Assembly: GCA_001770935.1 (NCBI GenBank)
Contig: MESI01000087.1
Coordinates: 1-42,588, forward strand
Source: Burkholderiales bacterium RIFCSPLOWO2_12_FULL_61_40
GTDB taxonomy: Bacteria; Pseudomonadota; Gammaproteobacteria; Burkholderiales; Burkholderiaceae_C
Length of the DNA stretch: 42,588 nucleotides
Direction of reading: 5' to 3'
Position 1 is the first letter of the stretch. The number at the start of each line of letters is the position of its first letter. The position numbers and the translations under genes were made by a program. This document shows positions 36,381 through 42,588 of the stretch, piece by piece. The notes beneath the pieces were generated by a model. That model was not told where the DNA came from. It did not search any database and saw only the letters and a list, made by a program, of their open reading frames with translations.

Positions 36381-36415
36381 TTGTGGTCCAATGAAATCGG
36401 GATATGCTATTCATT
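36381..36415. promoter_or_regulatory. Intergenic control region between DUF2917 and lysR
   Basis: An inverted repeat AATGAA (36390-36395) / TTCATT (36410-36415) with a 14-bp spacer brackets a plus-strand promoter candidate TTGTGG (36381-36386), 16 bp, TATGCT (36403-36408), about 46 bp before the lysR ATG. The layout fits autoregulation of a LysR gene with control of its divergent partner. It is not a strict T-N11-A core. Confidence 0.4.
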
Positions 36416-36453
36416 CGATTTACGCATCAATCACTTATCCACTGCACCCTGCC

Positions 36454-37428
36454 ATGGTTACCTCCAAATTGCCGCCTTCCGAGAATCGCCTGCGCAGTCG
36501 GCCGATCTCTGCGGGCCATTTGCGGGCCTTGGAGGCAGTGGCCCGCCATCTGAACTTTCGTGCAGCGGCAGACGAGCTAGCGCTGACCCAAAGTGCGGTC
36601 AGCAGGCAGGTACAGGCGCTGGAAGACGAGGTCGGAGTACCCCTTTTTCTGCGGCACACCCGTGCCGTGGAGCTCACCAGTGCCGGAGCGCAGCTGCTGC
36701 GTGCCGTCATTCCCTCTCTGGAGCGCGTTGACAGCGCCGTGCGTTTGATCCGCCGTAGCGCGGGGCGCAAGAGTGTGGCGATCACCACCTGGGCCTCGTT
36801 TGCGTCCATGTGGCTGATCCCCAGGCTAGAAGCCTTTCAGACCGAATTCCCCGACATTGACATCCGCATTGATGCCACCGACAACCCGGTGGATCTGGAC
36901 ACCAGTGACGTCGATATTGCCTTGCGCTACACCCGCGCGGGCGCTGCGCCAGCCGACGCCATACGCCTGTTTGGCGAACAACTGACACCCGTGGCCAGCC
37001 CTTGGCTACTCAAAAGCGGCAAGCCGCTGCGCCGTGGCGAAGACCTGGCCCACTTTGCCTTGATCGAAGCGGGGGACGCCCACCGCACGCAGAATCTTGA
37101 ATGGCTGACCTGGCGGCGCTGGCTGGACGAGCATGGCTTCAAAACCCTGGAGCCCAAACGCTGGCTGCACTTCAACTACGCCCACCAGATTGCGCAAGCA
37201 GCTTTGACGGGGCAAGGGGTGGCACTCTCCCGCATGCCACTGATCGCGGACAGCCTGGCCAGTGGCGATTTGGTGGAAATACTGCCGAATATGCGCTTGG
37301 ACACACCTATGGCGTACTGGCTCATGGTGGGGCCGCGCAGTGGCAACCGGCCAGAAATCCAGGCTTTTTCCAACTGGTTATTGGCCCAGGCACAACTCAC
37401 CCGCCTGGCCATTGGTGAGATCAACTAG
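36454..37428 (+). CDS. LysR-family transcriptional regulator (GcvA-like)
   Basis: A 324-residue regulator. The N-terminal winged helix-turn-helix spans about 20-80, with RHLNFRAAADELALTQSAVS and the recognition helix SRQVQALEDEVGVPLF. The C-terminal effector-binding domain contains DSAVRLIRRSAGRKSVAITTW split by the linker, the GcvA-group block DVDIALRYTRAG and NLEWLTWRRWLDEHGF. The start is ATG 36454; the open frame reaches back to 36295 across the control region and is rejected. It is divergent from DUF2917, the most likely target. The effector is unknown; it is unlikely to be the glycine-cleavage regulator itself, since no gcv genes are nearby. Confidence 0.92.
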   Translation: MVTSKLPPSENRLRSRPISAGHLRALEAVARHLNFRAAADELALTQSAVSRQVQALEDEVGVPLFLRHTRAVELTSAGAQLLRAVIPSLERVDSAVRLIRRSAGRKSVAITTWASFASMWLIPRLEAFQTEFPDIDIRIDATDNPVDLDTSDVDIALRYTRAGAAPADAIRLFGEQLTPVASPWLLKSGKPLRRGEDLAHFALIEAGDAHRTQNLEWLTWRRWLDEHGFKTLEPKRWLHFNYAHQIAQAALTGQGVALSRMPLIADSLASGDLVEILPNMRLDTPMAYWLMVGPRSGNRPEIQAFSNWLLAQAQLTRLAIGEIN

Positions 37429-37552
37429 CCGATCCATCCAACCATGGCCCGACCGAACATCCTCTACCATCCATTTTGCGAACCCTTGCATACCCCTTTT
37501 CATACATTTTGTGTAGGGATTACACTGGTTTTTCATGATGTTTATTACAGTA

Positions 37553-37569
37553 ATATTCACTCTGAATAT
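37553..37569. repeat. Inverted repeat upstream of the chemoreceptor gene
   Basis: ATATTCA (37553-37559) and TGAATAT (37563-37569) are perfect complements around CTC, about 65 bp before the ATG. The surrounding 37500-37570 stretch is distinctly AT-rich and holds promoter-like TACACT (37521-37526). It may be an operator or an mRNA leader hairpin. Confidence 0.4.
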
Positions 37570-37633
37570 GGGGTTCTGGCAGCAGCATGCGTATCGGATA
37601 CGGTTTTGAATTGAAGACAAAGAGGAACACAAG

Positions 37634-39232
37634 ATGATCACCTCAGGAATGAGCCTTGGAAAACGTTTGACATTGAGCTTTACCCTGGTAATTTCGCTCA
37701 TGACACTGCTGGCCGCATTGGCTTACGTCCGCATTGCCAACCTCAACGGCGAAATTGATCGCATCATCAAAGACCGCTACCCCAAAACCGCGGTTGCCAA
37801 CGACATCAAGGCGCAGATCAATGAAATTTCCCGCAGCATGCTGGGCATCCTGATCATGGCCGACCCGGGCCAAATCAAAGCGGAAGTGGACAAAATTGAA
37901 AAGGTCAGCCAAGCCAACAATGACGCCATCGCCTCATTGGACAAAATTATCATGGACGAGAAAGGCCGCGAGCTGCTGAAATCCATTGTTGAAATCCGCG
38001 ACAAGTTCCGCCCACTGCAACAAGCCTTTATTACACTGGTCAATGAAGACAAAAAGGACGAAGCGCAGCTTAAATACCTGTTTTCCATGCGTCCTTTGCA
38101 AAAGAAATACTTCGATGCACTGGACCTGTTTGTCAAGTACCAAAACGGGCAAATGGAGACGGCTGGCGACAGCTCGACCCACATGGCCAACCAGACCCAG
38201 TGGCTGATCCTGATATTGGCCGTGGCAGCTGCCGCAACCAGTACAGTGGTCGGCTTTTTGGTCACCCGCAGTATCGTCAGCCCCCTGAAAACAGCGATGG
38301 GAGTGACCCAACGGGTGGCCGCCGGTGACTTGACAAGCAACATCGACACCCAGAGTCTCGACGAAGTGGGCCAAATGATGACGGGGCTGAAACACATGAA
38401 CGACAGCCTGAAGCAGTTGGTCGGAGAAGTGCGTTCCAGTACCAACATCATTGCGTCCACCTCGCAAGAGATCGCGGCTGGCAACCTTCAACTCAATGAC
38501 CGCACTGTGGAGCAGGCGCAAACCCTGCAGGAAACCACCTCATCCATGCACGACCTGACAACCATTGTGAAACAAAATGCCGACAGCACCCAAGAAGCCA
38601 ATGAGCTGGCCGCATCGGCCTCCGAAGTGGCAATCAAGGGCGGCAACGTGGTGACACAAGTTGTGCAAACCATGGGATCCATCCATGCGTCGTCCAAAAA
38701 AATTGCCGACATCATTGGTGTCATTGACGGCATTGCCTTCCAAACCAATATTCTGGCGTTGAACGCTGCCGTCGAGGCCGCCCGCGCCGGCGAACAGGGG
38801 CGTGGTTTTGCGGTGGTTGCCTCCGAGGTGCGCAGTCTCGCCCAGCGTTCGGCTACAGCAGCCAAGGAAATCAAGGCGCTGATCGATGATTCGGTGGCCA
38901 ATGTCGAAAATGGCAGCCGTCTGGTGGGTCAAGCGGGAACGACCATGACCGAGGTGGTGGAAAGCGTCAAACGCGTCACCACCATCATGGCCGAAATCAC
39001 TGCGGCCAACCGTGAACAAAGCGTGGGGATTCAGCGGGTCAACCATTCCATCGAACGCATGGACGAAGTCACCCAACAAAACGCTGCCATGGTGGAAGAA
39101 GCCGCCAGCGCGGCGCAGGCTTTGCACAACGAAGCCGACCTCATGTCCCGCGCCATCAGTGTGTTCAAGCTGGGCGCCCAGGATGAACCACGCCTTACCG
39201 CCACGACCCTCGCCATTGGCCACCAGCGCTAA
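37634..39232 (+). CDS. Methyl-accepting chemotaxis protein
   Basis: A 532-residue transmembrane chemoreceptor. Helix 1 is about 13-33. A periplasmic four-helix-bundle ligand domain (about 34-188) contains AVANDIKAQINEISRSMLG. Helix 2 is about 190-212, followed by a HAMP domain (about 213-265, SPLKTAMGVTQRVAAGDLTS). The cytoplasmic signalling hairpin includes the conserved tip from F369 to A396 (FQTNILALNAAVEAARAGEQ). There is no C-terminal NWETF-type pentapeptide for CheR/CheB docking; the tail ends LAIGHQR. GAGGAA lies 6 nt before ATG 37634. No che genes are nearby. The ligand is unknown. The chalcone-isomerase-like gene follows 55 bp later. Confidence 0.95.
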   Translation: MITSGMSLGKRLTLSFTLVISLMTLLAALAYVRIANLNGEIDRIIKDRYPKTAVANDIKAQINEISRSMLGILIMADPGQIKAEVDKIEKVSQANNDAIASLDKIIMDEKGRELLKSIVEIRDKFRPLQQAFITLVNEDKKDEAQLKYLFSMRPLQKKYFDALDLFVKYQNGQMETAGDSSTHMANQTQWLILILAVAAAATSTVVGFLVTRSIVSPLKTAMGVTQRVAAGDLTSNIDTQSLDEVGQMMTGLKHMNDSLKQLVGEVRSSTNIIASTSQEIAAGNLQLNDRTVEQAQTLQETTSSMHDLTTIVKQNADSTQEANELAASASEVAIKGGNVVTQVVQTMGSIHASSKKIADIIGVIDGIAFQTNILALNAAVEAARAGEQGRGFAVVASEVRSLAQRSATAAKEIKALIDDSVANVENGSRLVGQAGTTMTEVVESVKRVTTIMAEITAANREQSVGIQRVNHSIERMDEVTQQNAAMVEEAASAAQALHNEADLMSRAISVFKLGAQDEPRLTATTLAIGHQR

Positions 39233-39287
39233 CCGTCTCGTGTATTTCTATTTTTAACCTCACCTCACTCATTATTGGAGAAATTGA

Positions 39288-39878
39288 ATGGCTTTTGGAT
39301 TCAAAATTGGAAAATTGCTGCCACTGGGCTTGCTCGCACTGGCCTGCGCAATGCCCGCTCAAGCGTTGGAGGTTAGCGGCGTAAAAGTAGACGATGCAGC
39401 AATGGTCGGCGGCAAAGAACTCAAGCTCAATGGCGCAGGCATGCGGGCCATTCTGTTCGTCAAGTTCTATGCGATAGGGTTGTACCTGACTGAAAAGAAA
39501 ACCACACCAACAGAGGTGCAGGCGTTGACGGGCCCCAGACGAATCTCCCTGACGATCCAGCGCGAGATCAACAGCGACGAATTCGGGCAGCTTTTCATCA
39601 CGTCAATGAACAAGAATTCCACCAAAGAAGAAAAAGCAAAAGTCATCAGTCAGACCGTTAAATTCGGTGAAATGTTTGCTGCCATGGAGCCGGTGAAAAA
39701 GGGCGATATCGTTACATTGGATTGGATTCCAGGCACCGGAACCGTCAGCAGTATCAACGGAAAGAAGATTGGCGAAACCCTCCCAGACATCGCGTTTTAC
39801 AACGCCGTGATGCGGATCTGGCTGGGAGAGATGCCTGCCCAGGAAAATGTGAAACGTGAATTGTTGGGTGGTAGATAA
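39288..39878 (+). CDS. Chalcone-isomerase-like periplasmic protein
   Basis: A 196-residue protein with a signal peptide (about 1-26, LLPLGLLALACAMPAQA) and one chalcone-isomerase-like domain (PF16036 type). Characteristic blocks are KELKLNGAGMRAILFVKFYAIGLYL, PRRISLTIQREI, GDIVTLDWIPGTGTVSSING and LPDIAFYNAVMRIWLGE. Bacterial members are non-catalytic or of unknown function, possibly fatty-acid binding. GGAG lies about 8 nt before ATG 39288. It starts 55 bp after the chemoreceptor and may share its transcript. In related bacteria such proteins are secreted single-domain products; nothing in the sequence shows the ligand. Confidence 0.87.
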   Translation: MAFGFKIGKLLPLGLLALACAMPAQALEVSGVKVDDAAMVGGKELKLNGAGMRAILFVKFYAIGLYLTEKKTTPTEVQALTGPRRISLTIQREINSDEFGQLFITSMNKNSTKEEKAKVISQTVKFGEMFAAMEPVKKGDIVTLDWIPGTGTVSSINGKKIGETLPDIAFYNAVMRIWLGEMPAQENVKRELLGGR

Positions 39879-40259
39879 ACCCGCTTTGCCGTTGATCGCC
39901 CTCGTCCCTTGCGCTTGCGCTTGCGGTGGTGACGGGGTCTGAAGACGTTATGGCCTGTTTTTCCATTTCGGTATTCATTCTTGCCGCCCTGGCAAGTTTA
40001 CGGAGCCGGGCCATGGCCACACAACTCAGCAACAATGCGGCGGGTGGTCTGTCCAGCCAGCTGCTGGGCCTGGACCAAGTTGCGCACCGCCACCCCAGAT
40101 AATCCCCTGGTTACCTTGTCGCTCAGCCCCCATCCCGCCGCACAGGTTCGTTTGGACCCATTTGAAATGGCCATGGGCCAACGGCTGGACGGTTGGGCCA
40201 AAAGACCATCCATCACGATTGCACAGCGGATGGCAAGAGCGGGAAACCGCTGAAAAATC
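39879..40259. other. 381-bp region without a convincing gene
   Basis: No frame here shows a recognised domain or a credible start with a ribosome site. The best short frame (39950-40102, plus, 50 codons, one hydrophobic stretch MACFSISVFILAAL) has no Shine-Dalgarno; minus-strand frames are long only because they run antisense to the downstream gene. The region holds a short GCGCTT tandem (39911-39924) and a GNRA-loop hairpin at its end. It could be a decayed gene. Confidence 0.5.
40238..40251 (+). promoter_or_regulatory. GAAA-loop hairpin just before the Cds1-like gene
   Basis: AGCGG-GAAA-CCGCT forms a 5-bp stem with a GNRA-class tetraloop ending 8 nt before ATG 40260, exactly where a Shine-Dalgarno would be expected. 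None is seen, so the hairpin may shape translation initiation. Confidence 0.35.
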
Positions 40260-41342
40260 ATGCCCCACGCACCACACTGCCATACAGCCCACGCCAACTG
40301 GCTCAGCCAAGCCATTGCCCTCATTGAGGCCGACTACCTGCGCAGCGCGGATACCCACCTGATCCCTCTGCCGCTGCCGGCATTTGCCCGCCAGGGTATT
40401 GACCTGTATCTGAAAGACGAATCCACCCACCCCACAGGCAGCCTGAAGCACCGACTGGCGCGATCGCTGTTTTTGTACGCCCTGTGCAACGGCTGGGTCC
40501 ACGAGGGCTCCACCATCGTGGAAGCATCCAGCGGGTCTACAGCGGTGAGTGAAGCCTACTTTGCCCGGCTGCTGGGTCTGCCGTTTGTAGCCGTCATGAC
40601 CCGCGGCACATCGCCTGAAAAAATTGCCAAAATCGCGTTTTACGGCGGTAAGTGCCATTTGGTCGACACGGCCCCTGAGGTGTATGCCTGCGCAAAGGAG
40701 CTGGCACAACAGTCCGGCGGCCATTACATGGACCAATTCACCTACGCCGAGCGTGCGACCGACTGGCGTGGCAACAACAACATCGCCCAAAGCATGTTCA
40801 GCCAGATGGCGCGTGAACGCCACCCGATCCCACGCTGGGTGGTGGTAGGTGCCGGCACCGGGGGCACCAGCGCCACCATCGGCCGCTACATACGCTACCA
40901 GCGTTACGCCACCCAGGTGTGCGTGCCAGACCCGGTAGGCTCCGTCTTCGGGGCCTACCACCGCCATGGCGACGCCAGCATTACCGGGCCGGGCTCACGC
41001 ATCGAAGGCATTGGCCGCCCACGCGTGGAAGCCAGCTTTATCCGAACGCTGGTGGACCGCATGCTGGAGGTTCCCAATGTCGATTCCGTGGCCGCCATGC
41101 GCGAGTTGTCCACCCTGCTGGGCCGCAAGGTAGGCCCCTCCACCGGAACCAACTTCATCGGCATGCTGACCTTGGCGCTCGAAATGCAGCAACGCGGCGA
41201 GCAAGGCTCCATCCTCTCGTTGTTGTGCGACGCAGGTGAACGCTACTTGCCGACCTACCACCACCCGCAATGGGTCACTGACACGCTGGGCGACTGCCAG
41301 GCAGCACAGGAATGGGTTCGGGCGGGTATTGGGGGGGCTTGA
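40260..41342 (+). CDS. PLP-dependent cysteine synthase-family protein, Cds1-like L-cysteine desulfhydrase
   Basis: A 360-residue fold-type II PLP enzyme. The Schiff-base lysine is K63 in [17 protein letters not shown]. The substrate loop is [13 protein letters not shown] (89-101), and the PLP-phosphate loop is [12 protein letters not shown] (197-208). The PTGSLKHR block and overall length resemble mycobacterial Cds1 (a cysteine desulfhydrase) more than CysK/CysM, whose usual lysine motif is SVKDR. Likely reaction: L-cysteine to pyruvate, ammonia and H2S; this is by family and untested here. No Shine-Dalgarno is visible; a hairpin precedes the ATG. It is followed 205 bp later by an ABC exporter gene, with repeat copy e between them. 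Confidence 0.88.
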   Translation: MPHAPHCHTAHANWLSQAIALIEADYLRSADTHLIPLPLPAFARQGIDLYLKDESTHPTGSLKHRLARSLFLYALCNGWVHEGSTIVEASSGSTAVSEAYFARLLGLPFVAVMTRGTSPEKIAKIAFYGGKCHLVDTAPEVYACAKELAQQSGGHYMDQFTYAERATDWRGNNNIAQSMFSQMARERHPIPRWVVVGAGTGGTSATIGRYIRYQRYATQVCVPDPVGSVFGAYHRHGDASITGPGSRIEGIGRPRVEASFIRTLVDRMLEVPNVDSVAAMRELSTLLGRKVGPSTGTNFIGMLTLALEMQQRGEQGSILSLLCDAGERYLPTYHHPQWVTDTLGDCQAAQEWVRAGIGGA

Positions 41343-41436
41343 ACGGCGGTCGCATCGGCGCAAAGCGCAGACCGCCTGCACATCCGTCGCACACGCCTGC
41401 CGGTGCGGGCAGACACACTGGCATCCGCACACTTTT

Positions 41437-41486
41437 GCTACTCAATTGATAGCTGCCTACGCACTGTTTTCGGGGGCTATCGGTCA
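41437..41486 (+). repeat. Dispersed ~50-bp repeat, copy e (intergenic)
   Basis: The order is GCTACTCAATT, GATAGCTGCCTACGCA, about 8 bp, CGGGGGCTATCGG. It is the only copy outside a gene, in the 205-bp gap between the Cds1-like gene and the ABC exporter. It shows the motif is not simply a conserved protein segment. Confidence 0.75.
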
Positions 41487-41547
41487 ATTTAACCCTCAAC
41501 TCCCATCGCACCTTGCATCGCCCAGAATTCGCCCCACGTAGACTCCC

Positions 41548-42588
41548 ATGACCACTGAACGCGCCAAATCCCAGAACCCCAAATCACTCTCCGGCCTATT
41601 GCCGTTCTTGCGGCCCTACCGCGCGCATATCGGTCTCACCCTGGTGCTGCTGGTTTTGGCCGCAGTAGCCACCCTGGCTTTCCCCATCGCCCTGCGCAGT
41701 CTCATCGACGGCGGCCTCGTGCAGTCCGACAAAGGCGCGCAAGTGATGGCTTTGCGCGACCACTTTGCCGTGCTGTTTGCGGTAGCGGTGGCCTTGGGTC
41801 TGTTTTCTGCGGGCCGCTTTTACATGGTGAGTTGGCTGGGTGAACGCGTGACTGCCGACCTGCGCAATGCGGTCTACAGCCATGTGCTGAAGCAAAGCCC
41901 GGAATTCTTTGAAACCACGCAAACAGGCGAAGTTCTTTCACGCCTGACCGCAGACACCACCCTGGTGCAGACCGTGGTGGGCTCTTCCCTGAGCATGGGC
42001 CTGCGCAACACCGTCATGGGGCTGGGGGCGCTGGCCATGCTGGTGTGGACCAACCCGCTGGTGATGTTCCAGGTGCTCCTGGTGCTGGTGCTGGTGGTGG
42101 TGCCTAGCCTGTGGTTTGGGCGGCGGGTGCGCAAACTCTCCCGCGCCAGCCAGGACCGGGTGGCCGACTCCAGCGCCATTGCTGCCGAAGTGCTCAACGC
42201 CATTCCCGTGGTGCAAAGCTACACCGCCGAAGGGCGCGAGGCACAGCGCTTTGCCACCTCGACCGACAACGCGTTTGATACAGCCGTACGCAGGACCCGC
42301 GCCCGCGCGGTATTGGTCGCCTTCATCATCATTGCCACCTCGGCAGCCCTGTTATGGGGCCTGTACCAGGGAACGCAGGCGGTTATGGCCGGGCGCATTA
42401 CCGCAGGGCACCTGGGGCAAACGGTGGTCTATGTCATCATTTTGGCCAGTGCCTTTGCCATTCTGGGCGAGGTGTATGGCGATCTGTTGCGCGCGGCCGG
42501 GGCCACCGAACGGCTCATGGAACTGCTGGGCACCCGCTCCCCCATCACTTCACCATCAAATCCGGCGCTAGCCCCCGTACCTGTTGCG
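41548..42588 (+). CDS. MsbA-type ABC exporter (partial, runs off the window)
   Basis: An open frame of 347 codons from ATG 41548 to the window end without a stop. It encodes an ABC transporter transmembrane domain (type-1 exporter fold). Six helices can be traced, with the cytoplasmic coupling block GERVTADLRNAVYSHVLKQS, then FFETTQTGEVLSRLTADT and the second coupling region IAAEVLNAIPVVQSYTAEGRE. It ends at the start of the linker to the nucleotide-binding domain (RLMELLGTRSPI), which lies outside the window. The full protein is expected to be about 600 residues, acting as a homodimer exporting lipids or drugs. No Shine-Dalgarno is obvious before the ATG. Confidence 0.92.
   Translation, partial: MTTERAKSQNPKSLSGLLPFLRPYRAHIGLTLVLLVLAAVATLAFPIALRSLIDGGLVQSDKGAQVMALRDHFAVLFAVAVALGLFSAGRFYMVSWLGERVTADLRNAVYSHVLKQSPEFFETTQTGEVLSRLTADTTLVQTVVGSSLSMGLRNTVMGLGALAMLVWTNPLVMFQVLLVLVLVVVPSLWFGRRVRKLSRASQDRVADSSAIAAEVLNAIPVVQSYTAEGREAQRFATSTDNAFDTAVRRTRARAVLVAFIIIATSAALLWGLYQGTQAVMAGRITAGHLGQTVVYVIILASAFAILGEVYGDLLRAAGATERLMELLGTRSPITSPSNPALAPVPVA

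Noticed and set aside
37570..37620. Flagellar sigma-28 promoter before the chemoreceptor
   Set aside because: The only GCCGATAA-like string (TATCGGATA) lacks a TAAA element at the correct distance.
39911..39924. Tandem GCGCTT as a repeat array
   Set aside because: Only about two and a half units; no array structure, and probably chance in GC-rich DNA.
39950..40102. Small 50-codon protein with a hydrophobic N-terminus
   Set aside because: No Shine-Dalgarno, no family match and short length; kept only as a note in the gene-free region.
40026..40967. Minus-strand open frame of 313 codons
   Set aside because: Most of it is antisense to the Cds1-like gene, and it shows no recognisable motif.

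Overview
This window looks like a chromosomal segment of a Burkholderiales betaproteobacterium, most likely Comamonadaceae (Rhodoferax/Polaromonas-like). The reasons are moderate-to-high GC, the gene order rpsB-tsf-pyrH-frr-cdsA-dxr-rseP-bamA-skp-lpxD-fabZ-lpxA-lpxB-rnhB, a LeuE-type exporter gene inserted between carA and carB, and a divergent LysR/DUF2917 pair. No rRNA, tRNA, CRISPR array, prophage or insertion sequence was found.

Layout. 1-1298: the 3' end of an unknown plus-strand gene, then a minus-strand operon of a small two-helix membrane protein, a NorE-like oxidase subunit III and a NorF-like protein. 1453-4041: a membrane CHASE-PAS-GGDEF-EAL c-di-GMP protein. 4024-8784 (minus): ftsH-folP-glmM-GNAT. 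8939-10105: divergent rlmE and yhbY, 18 bp apart. 10113-16317 (minus): carA-leuE-carB-greA-DUF4149. 16541-31167 (minus): the large translation/envelope cluster, which feeds ribosome synthesis, UMP kinase, isoprenoid and phospholipid precursors, outer-membrane assembly and lipid A. 31428-32411: miaA, ending stop-to-stop against thiQ. 32412-35862 (minus): thiBPQ under a TPP riboswitch. 35818-37428: divergent DUF2917 and LysR genes. 37634-42588 (plus): a chemoreceptor, a chalcone-isomerase-like periplasmic protein, a Cds1-like PLP enzyme and the start of an MsbA-type ABC exporter that runs off the window.

Most of the window is conserved housekeeping, and I did not find a clearly new multi-gene system. 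The most unusual items are these. A degenerate ~50-bp repeat occurs at least five times (up to eight), mostly inside unrelated protein genes, and several copies are read in the same frame. The TPP aptamer overlaps the 3' end of the DUF2917 ORF, and its conserved UGA supplies that ORF's stop. The divergent rlmE/yhbY promoters share overlapping -10 elements placed so that both mRNAs could be leaderless. uppS is missing between frr and cdsA, where only a 243-bp spacer with a near-perfect hairpin remains. Several genes have GTG or TTG starts decided by Shine-Dalgarno position (ftsH TTG; greA, carA, lpxA and rseP GTG).
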